From contig CM073322.1 in assembly GCA_037043015.1 (NCBI GenBank), forward strand, positions 33,501,364 through 33,565,363: 64,000 nt of DNA, written 5' to 3'. Shown one piece after another: positions 12,901 through 24,699 of the stretch. Under the pieces are notes generated by a model, which had not been told where the DNA came from, ran no database searches, and saw only the letters and a program-made list of their open reading frames with translations. Position 1 is the first letter of the stretch. Every line of letters begins with the position of its first letter. Source of the stretch: Bryum argenteum (lineage: Eukaryota; Streptophyta; Bryopsida; Bryales; Bryaceae). The translations under genes were made by a program, and so were the position numbers.

Positions 12901-13960
12901 GTATTTGACACAAGTTGTAAGAATAGAACATTGTGTTGAGTGTGTGGTTATTTCAGGGCATATATGCATACATGTTGCATGAGTAAAGACCTATTGACTT
13001 GAGCGGATTAGAGAATTGCACAGAGGTAGGTAGATTCTCACTCATGCCCTGCACTTGGACTTACTGACACACTGCCCGATAGGCATGTTGTAAATAGTTT
13101 CATATATAATATATTGGGACTGCACCTACTGTCTAAATATTTATTTATTTGTATTTTTTCAAATATTACATTGACATTTTGATTAGGTGATAGTATGCAT
13201 TGGCGTTTATTGATTTAACCTGAACTATTGCCCAAAACTATTGACCACCCCTAGAATACTAGACAACACTCAGACTGCATTTTGTCTAGACTCAGAGCAT
13301 TGGTAATGGACAGTAACCCAAATTGAGTGATCCATGGGTTTTTAGAGTGAAAACCGCTTGACGAGCTCCATGTGAGTTCATACTATTGTGTATATATATA
13401 CAGCTTAACACGTGACCTTAGAGACAATACGACAGACTACTTTCTTTTTCCGTAGGTAAACCACACTATACTATAAGGAATTTAGAATAGTGCAAAATGC
13501 CTTAATATGTCTGACGGGGATGAGGCAAGGATCCATCGAAGAGATTTCGGAGTATATACGCTTGCCAAGTTAATAAAGTAGTATCTCGGTTTGTAGTAAA
13601 CCATTAAACTATAGACACTTGCTTTACACAAGGGAGAATGGGCGACTTCTTTTTATATTTTATAATGAGTTCTCTCTATAGGCCTTTTGAGCCAATTAGT
13701 TTCAAAATGTAAACTTATACTTATAGATTTTTTGGCTCCCCATTTCAAACTTCCTTGATTGTCATTTTTATTATTGTAATTGAACTTGTAGTAGTGTATC
13801 TATTTTTACTTCACTTTTACTTTTTTATAACTTATAATTAAAAACTTCTTGGTATACATATACGTAAAATATATATCATGTTCATTTATTGTTTATAGTT
13901 TTTAAAATTCATTAGATCGTCTAGCAATTTCATTATGTACTTTCATTCTACACTATTACT
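9990..13960. other. AT-rich intergenic DNA, no recognised gene
   Basis: This holds a (TG)n tract at 11,289-11,316 and long T or A runs. Short open stretches such as 11,542-11,724 have a gene-like base composition but no motif I can name. The 12,380-12,480 stretch resembles plant 5'-leader DNA (AGGGTTCTAG and AGGGATTTGG motifs) without a following gene. Nothing else can be supported. Confidence 0.5.
11289..11316. repeat. (TG)n microsatellite
   Basis: Fourteen uninterrupted TG units. Confidence 0.95.
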
Positions 13961-14389
13961 TCAGTAATTAGAAAATGGATAGACATTGCAAATTTGCAAC
14001 AGAAAAGTTTGTTGTGAGTGTACAAAATGTTGGCGATTTACTGTACGTGGTGTTGCTCCTGGATACAAAGTGATTGATTTTAGGAAAGAACAAACTTACT
14101 AAAGGATTGAAGAAAACTTACAAAGACGAATAAATATACAGCTAACATCTGCAGAACCTGATGTTTTGAGCGATAAAGATTTACCCATTCCAGAATAGGT
14201 TGAATCTGAAGGGGGAACCATCATTGCATGTCCCAATGGATGTAGGAGAAGTAAACTTCAATAACCGTCTCCATAATTTATAAGAGGTTTTTAAAAACAA
14301 AATAATAAAGGTACAAGAAGTATGGGATAGCAATGGAATGTATATTAAGTTGTAGAATTACATGCTAAAACAATTATTTGGGCATTTAA

Positions 14390-14816
14390 CCCCTAAACGC
14401 CCAAGGGGGGGTAAAGCTCCTAACAATTGGTAATAATGCTGATTTTTTCAAAACTACGTAAAAACAAATAAAGGATGAAAATGGAAAATCCAACCGTAGG
14501 ATCTTCTTCGGAGCATGGCAATTAGTATGACCACCAAGTTGCATGCCATTTGGAGGTATGGATTTCAAGATCCATGCAGAAAAGGGGTGAAGATCACACC
14601 ACCAAAACTTTCATGAAAAATCTCTTTCGCCCACCCTCACAAATTGAGGATCAAGGTTTTTACTATTTATCCAAGGAGGGAGTAGAGTAAACCCACCGAG
14701 GAGTTGAGCAAAAAAAACGGCGGATGAAAAATCGATGGGATGAAAGCGGGGTTGTGCACCAAAGACGGAGCCTCACATCCAAAATGTCGAAAAACGACAC
14801 CGTGGGCGCTTAAGGG
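14390..14816. mobile_element. TTAA-flanked element M5 (427 bp), inside the CACTA-like element
   Basis: It starts CCCCTAAACGCCCA and ends TGGGCGCTTAAGGG, an imperfect inverted repeat. TTAA flanks both sides (14,386-14,389 and 14,817-14,820). Removing the element and one TTAA restores a continuous GGCATTTAATTCC junction. Its right end (CATCCAAAATGT then AACGACA) resembles the sequence at about 26,465-26,500, which belongs to repeat family A. Confidence 0.85.
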
Positions 14817-15444
14817 TTAATTCCAAATGACAACGCAAATTATTTCAATTATAAAGATGGACCAAGCGTCCTTATAAGAAACAAGTTTATTGATTGCACA
14901 AGTAATCTTCAAGGACCTTCTTCAACACCGTCTTCTTTTAAGCAACTTATTGGTTTACATAAAAGATGGGGTTGGTTGAGCCAAAATGGTGGCGGATGTG
15001 CTTGGGCACCAAAGAATATTCTCAGAAGCCACTTATATTACCCCAACAGAAGAAAAAAGTTCAATACATTATACACATTGTGGAAAAGCAAAGACCGATA
15101 TGATTGCGTTTGATTACCTTCCGATTGCAAACCAATTGTCATCGATTATGGAATCAAAATCTTTATGCCATGAAATGTTAACAATGTGAAGGAATCGACT
15201 TGATTGATTCACTACAAATGCAGCACCCCAACAATTTAAACACTTTTGGGATGGTGAGAAGGAGGGGGAATACTAAGATTTTTGGAATCCACATAGCCAA
15301 TGGGAGTTGTCAATAACATGCTCAAATGATAAGTGTCAGATGCTATATAATGGATTTTCAACAAAATGTGATGAACTACTTCATGGATGGAATAATGAAT
15401 TAGAATATTATGATTTCACGCGTTGGAAGTGTAAAACTGTTATT

Positions 15445-15846
15445 GAGAGCATCTCCACCCATCGTGAAATACAGATGAAATCAACTTATATTGTAAGTGG
15501 TGGCCTGCATAAGAGCCCCACCCATCGTGCAAAACGGATGAACTCAACTTGCTTTGGGGTTAGAAGTTGAGGTTGGCTTGCAAATTGGGGTCATTTTGAG
15601 GGGCGGAGCGCCAACCCCAAAACAAAAAAGGAGTCCACTAAAGGACAAAGGACAAACAAAGGACAAACTCCATATTCCTCTCCGATTTCCAAGGTGCCAA
15701 TGAGATTCATCTTGCTTTTGTTTTTTCCTTGTTTTATCACCATGTATACATGTCATGGGTGGGGCACCCGACTTGCAAACCAGCTGAACTCAACTTATTG
15801 TGAGGATGATCCACCCTCCCTTTTCGGCGATGGGTGGTGATGCCCT
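15445..15846. mobile_element. Harbinger/Tourist-like MITE in the CACTA-like element
   Basis: The left end reads GAGAGCATCTCCACCCATCG and the right end, reverse-complemented, reads AGGGCATCACCACCCATCGC. This GRGCATC-CCACCCATCG repeat resembles the GGGCATCTCCA-type ends of PIF/Harbinger MITEs. The left end unit is partly repeated inside (15,508-15,552). The element has no coding capacity and splits the coding remnant of the CACTA-like element. Confidence 0.65.
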
Positions 15847-16680
15847 AAAGCGCCTAGAGTATTTAAAAGAAGGGTTCCTCATAACATAGCTCTTGGAGCA
15901 CACTAGGATGGATTCAACGTATCAAGGAAGAAGAGACGAGGATGCTGGGCAATGGAAATGAGTGTATTGAATGCAAAAACTGCATCAAGCATATCTCTTT
16001 TACTTGTTTTATTTTTACCGTTGGGAGGTCAGGAAGTGTATACACTAAAGCATATGAAAGAAAAAATTTCCGCTTTCATTCAACCATTTGTTGAAGAATT
16101 TGAAGACTTATTCTTGGATGGTATCACTTGTTGGTCTTGTTAGGACACGGAAACATGCGAACACTCGACCTTCTACATCACGGCAACATGGATAAGAGAT
16201 GCATCATATTCATACGTTCAAGTAACAAGATGGCAAGTGAGAGGAGAAGCCTCCTCTCCCTTGCCTTAAGAAATAGTCTTTCAACCGTTTAACCGCCTTA
16301 GTCTACATAGTCAATGTATTCGTAAGTCTAGACGAGTGCCTACTCGTAACAAGTATAACTATCTAATTAGGCGGATTAGTAACATACTTTGAAACTTGGA
16401 AACACCAAAAATCAGAGCTATAATGATGTTGCTCACTAGAGATCACCCGACAAAGTGTAAGATCTCAAATTTGAAATCTTGAGGAAAATCGGGATGTAGA
16501 AGATGCAAAATGAATTCGACGCGGAATGCAGATGACAGATACATTTACGGGGATAATGAATGGCGAGCACGACATCCACCTGCGAGACGAAGTGCTAAAG
16601 AATTTCACGAAAGTATTCGCAAGTAGAGGGCACTGAAAAATGACAAGGAGGCTAGAACACAACATAGTATGGAGTCATGA

Positions 16681-17275
16681 GTGTCAAGCGATTCAAAATT
16701 ATGGCGGCTATATCAGATGTATAAGTTCGATCTGTCGCGGGATTTGGTATATGATGTGATGCACATCGTTGCTCTTAACCTATTTAAGAATTATACCACA
16801 AAATTATTTTCCGATATTAAAGGACATCCAAACCAACGTGTTTTATGTTATATGGTTACTACGTGTTGTAAGAATGTCTCCGAGGCTCGCACATTTGAAC
16901 TAAAACAAAGCCAATGACCTTGTGACCCAGTCGATGACCACGAAAATTATACGACCGAAGAATATCAACATTTAATATTTTTGATGCTACCTATCATACT
17001 AAACAAACTAGATGGAGTACTATGTGATAAAAGAATCTTGGTTGGGCACTTGCTTGTAGGCATTGGACATTACTTATTTGTTCACACTAGAAGTGTAGGT
17101 TGGACAAAAAATGATTTAAATATTGTTCAACTACTTTTTTAGAAATGGCGTATATATTGAGAAGCGCTTGATGGTCCAAATGCAAGGCCACTTGAACAAA
17201 CAGGAGGAGAAAGTCACATTTTGGAGGATGTAAGACGGTTTGGCCATCCCGATGTGTAATGGTGCTTTTCATTTG
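16681..17275 (+). pseudogene. Tnp2-type transposase core and C-terminal part
   Basis: Residues read MYKFDLSRDLVYDVMHIVAL then NLFKNYTTKLFSD, followed after a stop by a frame holding IFLMLPIILNKLDGVLCDKR and HTRSVGWTKNDLNIVQLLF. After a further stop, WRIY-EALDGPNARPLEQ and DVRRFGHPDV-WCFSFERGV follow. These motifs are the usual C-terminal half of CACTA-like transposases of plants. In-frame stops at about 16,915 and 17,142 make it non-functional. Confidence 0.7.
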
Positions 17276-17321
17276 AGCGAGAGGTGTAAAAATTTCAAAA
17301 TAAAAAACAAATAAAAAATTA

Positions 17322-17831
17322 GTGGAAGCAACATTTATAAGATATTCTGCTCGCAGATTGTTTCAGAAAGTAAAAATATGTGTGCAAATTGAAAGTGATG
17401 GATTAGAGAGTTTAGGAATCACACATCCACCGCAAGTACGAGGATTAGGAATCACACATCCACCGCAAGTACTTATTCACAAAAGATGTATGTTGGGACG
17501 AACGATATATAAAGTTGGCAATGATGTGGTTGTAATAAATGATGAAGAACATGGGACCCCGTACAAAGGAAGAATAAGAGAAATATTTAGCCATGAGCAC
17601 AACGGGCAAATCGAAGTATACTTTTCTGCTTGCTATTTTCAGAATTATTTACAAATAGTGAACGGGATAGAGGTAGACAAAGTGGACCCAATTGCCGGAA
17701 TGAATCTAATCAAGAACAATTTCTTTGTTAAATTTGGCGACATGTGTATAAGACCTATAATTTGCATAATGCACAAATTCATGAACATAAAAAATCCCAA
17801 CACAAGGCAGGACTCAAAATATAGCTTATGA
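17322..17831 (+). pseudogene. C-terminal domain of the CACTA-like transposase
   Basis: An open stretch of about 169 codons (no obvious ATG at the start) that follows the transposase C-terminal motifs. It contains a regulatory-looking fold region, GTPYKGRIREIFSHEHNGQI then VYFSACYFQNYLQIVNGIEV, ending KFGDMCIRPIICIMHKF. Such a VG-I--FF-HE--G---V pattern is common in the C-terminal part of these transposon proteins. A perfect 28-bp repeat with a 33-bp period (17,412-17,439 and 17,445-17,472) duplicates LGITHPPQVRG. Confidence 0.55.
17412..17472 (+). repeat. 33-bp in-frame tandem duplication
   Basis: TTAGGAATCACACATCCACC and the following bases occur twice with a 33-bp period, adding 11 residues (LGITHPPQVRG) in frame. 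Confidence 0.95.
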
Positions 17832-17839
17832 AGTGCAAG

Positions 17840-19580
17840 AACTCAGAAGACATGATAGATTTGATAAACAAACGTGTAAGTAATGTGTAAATAGTTTTGC
17901 AATAAACTCCAAGTGAATATTGGGCTAATACACTTATTTATAGGAACATGTTTGATTGGAGGCGAAGTAGCTCATCACGTCATTTAGTACAGTACGTGCT
18001 TGTTAATGAGTTTTAACAACCACCATAGAACCGTAAAGCTTCAATTCTATAAAATCAAAGTTACATATTATCCTCAATAGTCCTTAAAGTTGCCATGTAA
18101 TTTCTATTAGTTTAACAAAAGCTAACGTCTCATGTCTCATGTCTTGAAACAATCGACTTTGTAGCTTTTAGTCCTATTCGTGATGGTCCTTGTTTGAATT
18201 AATTTCTCTTTATGGAGAAACTGTGTACTTGCAAGCTAGGTCTCCCGAAGAAATGACATAGGGAGATTGGTAATTATTATTATGTTATTTTTTAATTTTT
18301 TAAAAATTTTGTGTCCTTTGACTTGATTTATGATGTAACTCTTATTATACTTAAGATGATTTCGCTCAGTGTATTGGACTCTCACGACCAGGTACTTTTG
18401 GTGTCATCTGTTTGTCATTTGTCATCAGGTCTAATTTGTGTGGTGAAAATTGCAAATCCATACAAGAAATTTTGAAGTACTTGGTATGCATTTTAGTGAA
18501 GGCAGCTCTTATTTTTGAATTATAAAAACATGGAACATGTTTGACCATTGCCAATTATGTGAAATCTACTTTAGCTCTTCACAAAAGTTTATTTCAAATG
18601 TATGATCTTATAATAAGACCCAAAGACTTTGTAGGTAGAATTTATTTGATTTTAATACTTTAGATATTGGATTTGCAATGATGCTTGTTACAATTTTTTT
18701 TCTGCAAGGTTTACTTCCTCACATCTTGGATGAAATTACCATATTTTCGTACAAATCATAATTTGATACAAACCATATTATTAATCAAACCATATTTCAT
18801 CCAATGATGTTTGTTACATTCTACTTGTAGATATTTCATTGCAATAAATTTATTGATAGCATTATCAATGGGAAGTGAAAAGGATGAAATTTTGTGATAT
18901 TTTTCCAACACTACTACATTGTGAACTCGCAATCTATGGGGCCTCGTAAGTCAAATTTTGACCCACAACTCAAATTTCCACCCACATAACCTGCACTACA
19001 AGGTTAACCTATATTGGTCACTTCTAAAATTTGTAAAAATTATTGTAAGTGCTTATAAATATCCTTAAATTGGGGAAACTTTGTTTTTTCTTATTGTTAA
19101 TGACTGAAAAGAGTAATCCACTCCTTCCACCTCTACAAATGAACGAAAATAAATGTATATATATTGTATACCTTATTGGAGTGTGTCCGTACTAAAGAAA
19201 AACACGAGAAGTTGTCTGATCTCGTTTTCATATCGAAGGGTATGTGATTTGGATGAGCAACCAATCGATAACATGCTGCTATGGTTTCTGTCGAAAATGA
19301 ATCTTCATACATAGAGACATGTAATAAAAAAGTCAGTAAGCCTGCGCACATGAGTCAAACGGCTCCGTTTGAAAGCGTCTGTGCGGCTCCGACGTCTCTG
19401 CATTTGCTCAAACCCATGCAGACAGAAGAGTCCGCTCTTCTCGTGCAACTCCCGTTTGTTTACCTCTCCCTCGCTTTGTTCAACCAATCACGTGCAACCT
19501 ACAATAGTAAACAAAACTTAACGCTCACATCAACACCCTTCCCCACGAACGTGAATCTAAACGGTCTTTGCAAAGGGGTT
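17840..19580. other. AT-rich DNA with a copy of dispersed repeat A
   Basis: From about 18,360 to 19,060 the sequence matches, in the same orientation, parts of 24,700-25,690 and 55,600-56,260 (for example GCCAATTATGTGAAAT at about 18,552). No gene is seen. A short stretch at 19,340-19,500 is GC-balanced (GCCTGCGCACATGAGTCAAA) and looks like the edge of the Myb/SANT element. Confidence 0.55.
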
Positions 19581-19699
19581 CCACAAGTGAGTGCACACGG
19601 ATTCCTCCAGGGACTCCTTTAGGGACTTTAGTGACTCTAGAGACTATCGAGAGAGGTTTAGAAGACTCACAGTTGTGATTAGGATTTGTTCTGTTGTGA

Positions 19700-20425
19700 A
19701 CAATTTATTGTCATTTTTTTTTATTTTTTTTTATTTTTTTTTGCAAGGTAGCCAATCGGCGTTGATGATAGAGGGTAGTCCTAGGGAGGTTAAAAAGATT
19801 CAAATCGTGGTTCCTAAGGCAAGTTATGAGAGAAAGTGGAGTGATGGATTTCTCCATTATTTGTTCAAAATTATTGAGGAAAAGTATTGGGAGTATGATA
19901 GAAAGGCTTTCAAGGCCGAGAATTGAAATTACTTCGCCGACGTCATCAATGCACAATTTTTAAAGGAGACTCCACGTACCGGCAAAGAAACAAAGGAAAA
20001 ATGGGAGAAGATGAAGAGTTTATATCATGAAGAGAAGGAGAAGCAATCCACGACCGGAGCGGCACCTTCAACATAGACTCTATGGTTTGCCCTCTTTGGT
20101 AGTATGTATTCCGGCACTGCTAAAGTCAATGGCATTCCAAATGGTATTGATTAAGGGCCCCTTTCTTTGGGCTCCTGGATATGAGGGGCAAGTAAACCGC
20201 AACGCCAACAAAAGGAAGCGCAAGATTTTAGAAGGTGATGATGCCATAGCCATTGCCATTTCTTCGATTAGCTCCAATCTTCTTGAGTTGGAGAAGATGA
20301 AATTAAAATTGACAAAGAAGTCGATAGACAACGAGGAGGGGCGCAAATTAGCTATGAAAGGGAATTTGCAAATGGCAGCAGTAATTGCAGATATTCCAAA
20401 CAAGAAGGATTCTTTCACTCCTTGA
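19700..20425 (+). pseudogene. Myb/SANT-like transposon protein, frameshifted
   Basis: About 19,760-20,045 encodes SYERKWSDGFLHYLFKIIEE, then KYWEYDRKAFKAEN, a stop, NYFADVINAQFLKETPRTGK and EKWEKMKSLYHEEKEK. The three spaced tryptophans or aromatics (KWSD, WNYF, KWEKM) mark the Myb/SANT-like DNA-binding domain found in the second ORF of PIF/Harbinger elements and in related plant transposon genes. After further stops and a frame change, 20,200-20,425 encodes RNANKRKRKILEGDDAIAIA and a Lys/Glu-rich helix, the usual C-terminus of such proteins. At least two in-frame stops and one frameshift show that it is dead. Confidence 0.7.
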
Positions 20426-20429
20426 TTCT

Positions 20430-22128
20430 AGTTCAGATGTTTGGATTTGATTTTACAAAGGCCTGCAATTGTTGCAAACCTTCAAGGATGTAGTTCCTAG
20501 CTTTTTATTTGTTTTGAATTCCATTGATTTTGTAGTGTATTTTCTACATCAATAAAAGATTGTTCATTTTCTGTTGAATTCAAATGGTACCTATAAGGAC
20601 ATGAAAATCCTAAAACCATGTAACAAACTAACCAATTAAATCTATGAATTTCATTTAGATGTTAATTTTTCATATTTCAAAGTAGAAGGAACTTTTAGAG
20701 TTAAATAGAAAATTTCCTAAAACCTACACAAATGTAAAACTAATATCAGAACACCTCAAAGATAAAATGAGTATAAAAAAATTTGAAAAAAAATGAAGAA
20801 GTAGTTTTTTTTTTAAAATAAAAGAAATGTATGAGAGTATCAAAGCTCCAAAAGAAGGGGTATGGGAGCACAGAGACTATCTAGATCTTCGAGTGGGGGT
20901 GGAGGAAAAGAGGGTTTCAGTAGCCCAATTGTTAACCTTAACAACCCAAAATGCATAAAAGAGGGCTGTCAGTTGCCCCCATGCAATTGAGGAGGAGAGA
21001 GGTTGGGGGCCCGCCAGCCCACAGGACCATGCAAATTGTCTGAGCCATATGGCTCATGTGCCCATGGCAACTGTCCTCCCCTCTCTAGGTGGCTGCAATT
21101 ACAGATGGGTGTCAGTCCCCTTGCCCGCTTGCCGTATTGAGCGCTCGTAAAACAAAAGCGATAATGTTTTGCCCTACATGGGTACGACGCTCACTATATC
21201 CAATTTGTCTTCGCGAGGGGGGTGGAACTTTATTTTTTTGTTTTTTTCATCCTTGACCCCTTAAGGTCATTATTTTTAGTATTTAAGTTTTTTTTAGATT
21301 CGAAGTCTACGCCCTCAATTTACCTTAAAAGGCCCTTCCATGGGATTGTAAGTGCTTACACAAAAAAAAATACCGATTAGAGTTTCCAATGTTAGATGCA
21401 GTATTACAAGTTACGACAGTTTCACGGTGCATATCGCAGTCAGTAGCTCAACACTCGGTACGAGTGCACAATGATTCTGTTGGATTTACTCATAATTTTG
21501 GAAGCTCAATTTGAAGTTTTTATTTCCTGCACTCTCACTACGTGATATTCTCACTACAAGGATTTTACCCCTACTACAATGCTAGAGACGTTGTTAAATA
21601 CAAAGGATGAGAGCAAGTGGAGTGTCCCTCAAACGTTGTAAAAAAAACACTCATACAAGTGCTAAGAGGGGAACAACGTCTAGGAAGGTGTTTTAACAAT
21701 ATTGTGGGAAGTTCTTCATTTTCTTTGGGAACTCAATTTTGTGGGGCCTATTGTAATTGAACATGTAATGTTATTGGTTTAAACTATACTCATGTACATT
21801 ACATTTCGTAAGATTTTTTTGGTGAAAGTGAATTACATTTAGTAACAAATTTAAATTTCTTGGTGAAAGTGAATTACATTTCGTAACAAATTTCGTGGTG
21901 AAAGTGAACGTGAAAATTTGTATATTTGTAAATATGTAAATTTGTATATTTCAGTAGTAAAAATACTTTGATAATATTGCACTAATCTATAATCTAATCA
22001 TGTTCTGATCTTGTCAGTAAGCCTGCAAAATAGCACGTGGCGTTGCTTTCTACATTCCACTGCTAATTCTAAGAGAATAATAATAAAGCCTTCTATATGC
22101 GACTCAATGGTGAGGCTTTCTACATTTT
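20430..22128. other. Intergenic DNA, no gene recognised
   Basis: AT-rich to 20,830, then a GC-richer stretch (20,830-21,230) with inverted short motifs such as GAGCCATATGGCTC, then AT-rich again. The stretch 21,790-21,960 holds short direct repeats of GGTGAAAGTGAATTACATTT. No open reading frame with recognisable content. Confidence 0.5.
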
Positions 22129-22150
22129 TAGACATGGCCTTCCTATGACA

Positions 22151-22470
22151 CTAAACGAGCTGATGTCTTTTGCTTCTCTGTCCAGCACGAACCAGCTTTC
22201 CAAAATCTTCACACTCTGTGAACAGACTTAGTAACATCTCCATGAATTCCAGGATGACATTGTCAAAGATCGAAGGCTCAGCAACAGCTTCGTGCATGAG
22301 TTTTAGTACAGGTTGCAGGTGCATGGTAATGTTTGATTCAAATATCAACAAGAGTGTAAGAAGAAATTTTGCTCCCAGCTGCTTGGTACTGGTAGTCCAA
22401 CACTCTATATCTTCGGAGATGGCATGCAAAAGGATTGCTGCTACACTTCTAACCATGATTCGTGCTCCTA
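22151..22470 (-). pseudogene. DNAAF5 (HEATR2)-like gene fragment
   Basis: The minus strand encodes RSVAAILLHAISEDIECWTT, then QLGAKFLLTLLLIFESNITM, HLQPVLKLMHEAV and a helix ending EMLLSLFTECEDFGKLV. The order L-LL--I-DI--W---T---GA--LL-LLL--E--IT-HL--VL---H-A resembles the HEAT-repeat segment of dynein axonemal assembly factor 5, which is needed to build motile flagella. Only about 100 residues of a protein of roughly 800 are present. Near-identical 22-bp direct repeats flank the fragment (22,129-22,150 and 22,469-22,490), as if it had been captured or duplicated. It could alternatively be a lone exon of a gene with very long introns. Family assignment is from memory of the motif pattern. 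Confidence 0.45.
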
Positions 22471-22799
22471 GACATGGCCTTCCTGTGACAATAAAAATTT
22501 CAGAACCTTGTCAAGGCCTTGGTAAAATTATTTTTCATGAAATTATTTAAGCCTTCCAAAATAAGGATGTTTTTTAGCCCGTACTACTTTATGGATGCCA
22601 TCTTCAACGGAACATGAGTGTACCACATATGCCAACTGTGATAAAGATATCTTAGAATACCAAGTCAGAGAAACTTACATATCCATTCTCTCACATTCGA
22701 AATTTCATGACAATTGAATTGTTGCTGCACCAATAAGTTACATCACCCTCAAGTGCTAGCCTACCTTCCATAACTCAAATAGTAAAGGACACCTAGAGA

Positions 22800-23740
22800 G
22801 ATTTGCACCAGCCCAAGAAATAAATGACTTGCTGCGTTTGTTAGATTTCAGCTTTCAAGTTCTTTATATTCTCTTCTTTCAATTTTTCATACACCATTGC
22901 TTTAAATCCTTTCCATGCATTCCGTTTTGCATATTCCACTTCTACTTTTGTGGAACGTCGATTGAATTCTAGCTCCTACACAAGCACTCAATTTGCATAA
23001 TTAAAAAATGTTATCAGTAACCAAAATACTATAATAACAACTTCAAAAGACTTGAAGCACATACAAAAAGTTAGAAGTCAAAGATTAGCATGCAAATTGT
23101 GAATAGAGATAAAAACTTACAAATTTGGTGATGATTCCTTGAATCCCTCGGGCACCAAAGCGATGGTGATAATTGGGCTCTTCTAATGATACTTCTGTAG
23201 CTACCTTGCATCTATTACATTTTAATTTTTTTGGGCCTTCTTTGATTGCTAATTTGAATAAAGCATCAAATGATTCATCAGTACACCCAAATAGACTCAC
23301 AACCAGATTCTCTATTTGATTTCATTCATTTTTTTTACTAGTCTATTCCGCTTCCCTCTTATATTGTTGCCAATTTGTTTTGCAACAACAACATCCATCC
23401 ATGATTCCTTATAAAGAACCCTCAATCTTCTCATAAACCAAGCTTTTACTTTTGGATTCTGCTTATATTAATCTGAATGCCAAGGAAATGTGAATGCAGC
23501 TTTATCAAAAGCGTAATTTTTCATGTGACTCCAATATGCCCCAATTGGCATTCCCAATGTATGACATGTAAAAGGGGGAATGTCTTTTACCTCCTTCCAT
23601 TCTTCCCATGACTCATGCATGATGAACCATAGAATCCTCCTCAAGCAAAGATGGAACTTCAATATGTAACTTTTTCTTTTTTTCCGGTGAAGAGTGCCCC
23701 TTCTTTCATCTATTAGAAAGTTTAGTCAGTGTTTTCAGAC
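22800..23740 (-). pseudogene. Unidentified protein remnant, at least two exons or frames
   Basis: The minus strand from about 23,720 encodes a continuous-looking protein broken by few stops: ESWEEWKEVKDIPPFTCHTL, GMPIGAYWSHMKNYAFDKAA, then KVKAWFMRRLRVLYKESWMD. At 23,085-23,300 it continues SLFGCTDESFDALFKLAIKE, GPKKLKCNRCKVATEVSLEE and PNYHHRFGARGIQGIITKF. About 22,860-22,980 adds ELEFNRRSTKVEVEYAKRNA. The composition is protein-like and includes a CNRC pair. I do not recognise the family; a transposon-encoded protein or a decayed host gene are both possible. Confidence 0.35.
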
Positions 23741-23919
23741 ACTCTACTAGTTCTTTACTTGTGTTAGGATTTCTTTTTTGAAATACCTTAAAGGCCTTCT
23801 TTGCTTCTTGTAAATGTTTTTTTTTTGCTGTTTCCTGAGTCTGCAAGAATACATTTCTCTCTTATTTGAGTGTATTCGGATCCTCGTTCTCATCCTGAGT
23901 CGACATCACGTTGAAAAGA

Positions 23920-24220
23920 TTTACACATAGTAATTTCATTAAATTTTGTCATCTTTCTTTAATTTTTTATTTGTCGTGTTTTAATTGACATGAAAGTATA
24001 GTGGGCAATGATGCAAGACACCTTGTTTATGTTACTAAATTTAAATTCACCCACATTTGCAATAATTTGCTCATTTAAACAAGCAAATATATCAATTTAT
24101 TTTCATGACATTACAAATACTTTTTCTTCTGCAAGGACAAGATTCAATCTTCTACTATTTCCTACTAGTGTTTGACAAAATTAAGAATTAATCATCTCAT
24201 CACATCCATAATCTGGTCTC
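23920..24220. repeat. Dispersed repeat B, copy 2 (inverse of copy 1)
   Basis: The reverse complement matches 9,430-9,750 along its whole length with scattered substitutions and small indels. The pair forms a large inverted repeat about 14 kb apart. Confidence 0.8.
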
Positions 24221-24699
24221 TTCAATGATTCCAATTAAACTATTTTCAGGATGTCATGTATCATAATCGAGTAAAAATCTTCTATAGGAATTACGAATAT
24301 ATTTATTCATTTTGATATAGTTACATGCTCTACTTTGTTATCAAGGGCAGTTCTACACCAAAATTATTTTTTTGTTAATTTTCACTACTATCAAAAGATT
24401 TTTGGAGTATAATGTATGACATGATTATGATTCGACAAACCTACAGGATATAGTCTATTATCGAAGTCATTTATAACCTTGTTAACCTCACAAGAGACCT
24501 TTTTAGACACATCTTTTATTAAAAGTAACAAGAATTGATAACAACTTTTCATCTTGAGATAAAGTAAGCATGACTTCTTTTACAATCAAGTATGTGTAAA
24601 AGCAAAGGATAGGTAACGACTTGTTACAAGTTTTGACTGCTTTATGGATCTTGTGCAACGCTCGGATATTGTACTCCGCGTTCTATGTGTTTTTCATTA

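Larger units (their letters stand above)
13976..17831 (+). mobile_element. Second CACTA-like (Tnp2) element, broken and nested
   Basis: Plus-strand coding pieces appear in order. The first is a cysteine-rich start (about 13,995-14,100: CCECTKCWRFTVRGVAPGYK). At about 14,980-15,440 there are pieces such as SITCSNDKCQMLYNGFSTKC. A core lies at 16,681-16,917 (LSRDLVYDVMHIVALNLFKN, the DVMH-x-LNL motif of Tnp2-type transposases). A C-terminal part lies at 16,930-17,275 (LDGVLCDKRILVGHLLVGIG, later WRIY-EALDGPNARPLEQTGG and WCFSFERGV). A final block is at 17,322-17,831. The WRIRSEE-YGP-G-PLEH and WCF-FER patterns are typical of CACTA-like elements. Stops and frameshifts break the gene. Two smaller elements interrupt it: M5 at 14,390-14,816 and a Harbinger-like MITE at about 15,445-15,846. 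Confidence 0.75.

Noticed and set aside
18910-18930. CACTACATTGTG as a possible CACTA terminus
   Set aside because: No matching inverted TAGTG end or three-base target duplication was found nearby, and the sequence belongs to repeat A.
20833-21230. GC-richer stretch suspected to be a gene
   Set aside because: No frame stays open long enough and no motif is recognisable; it contains short palindromes only.
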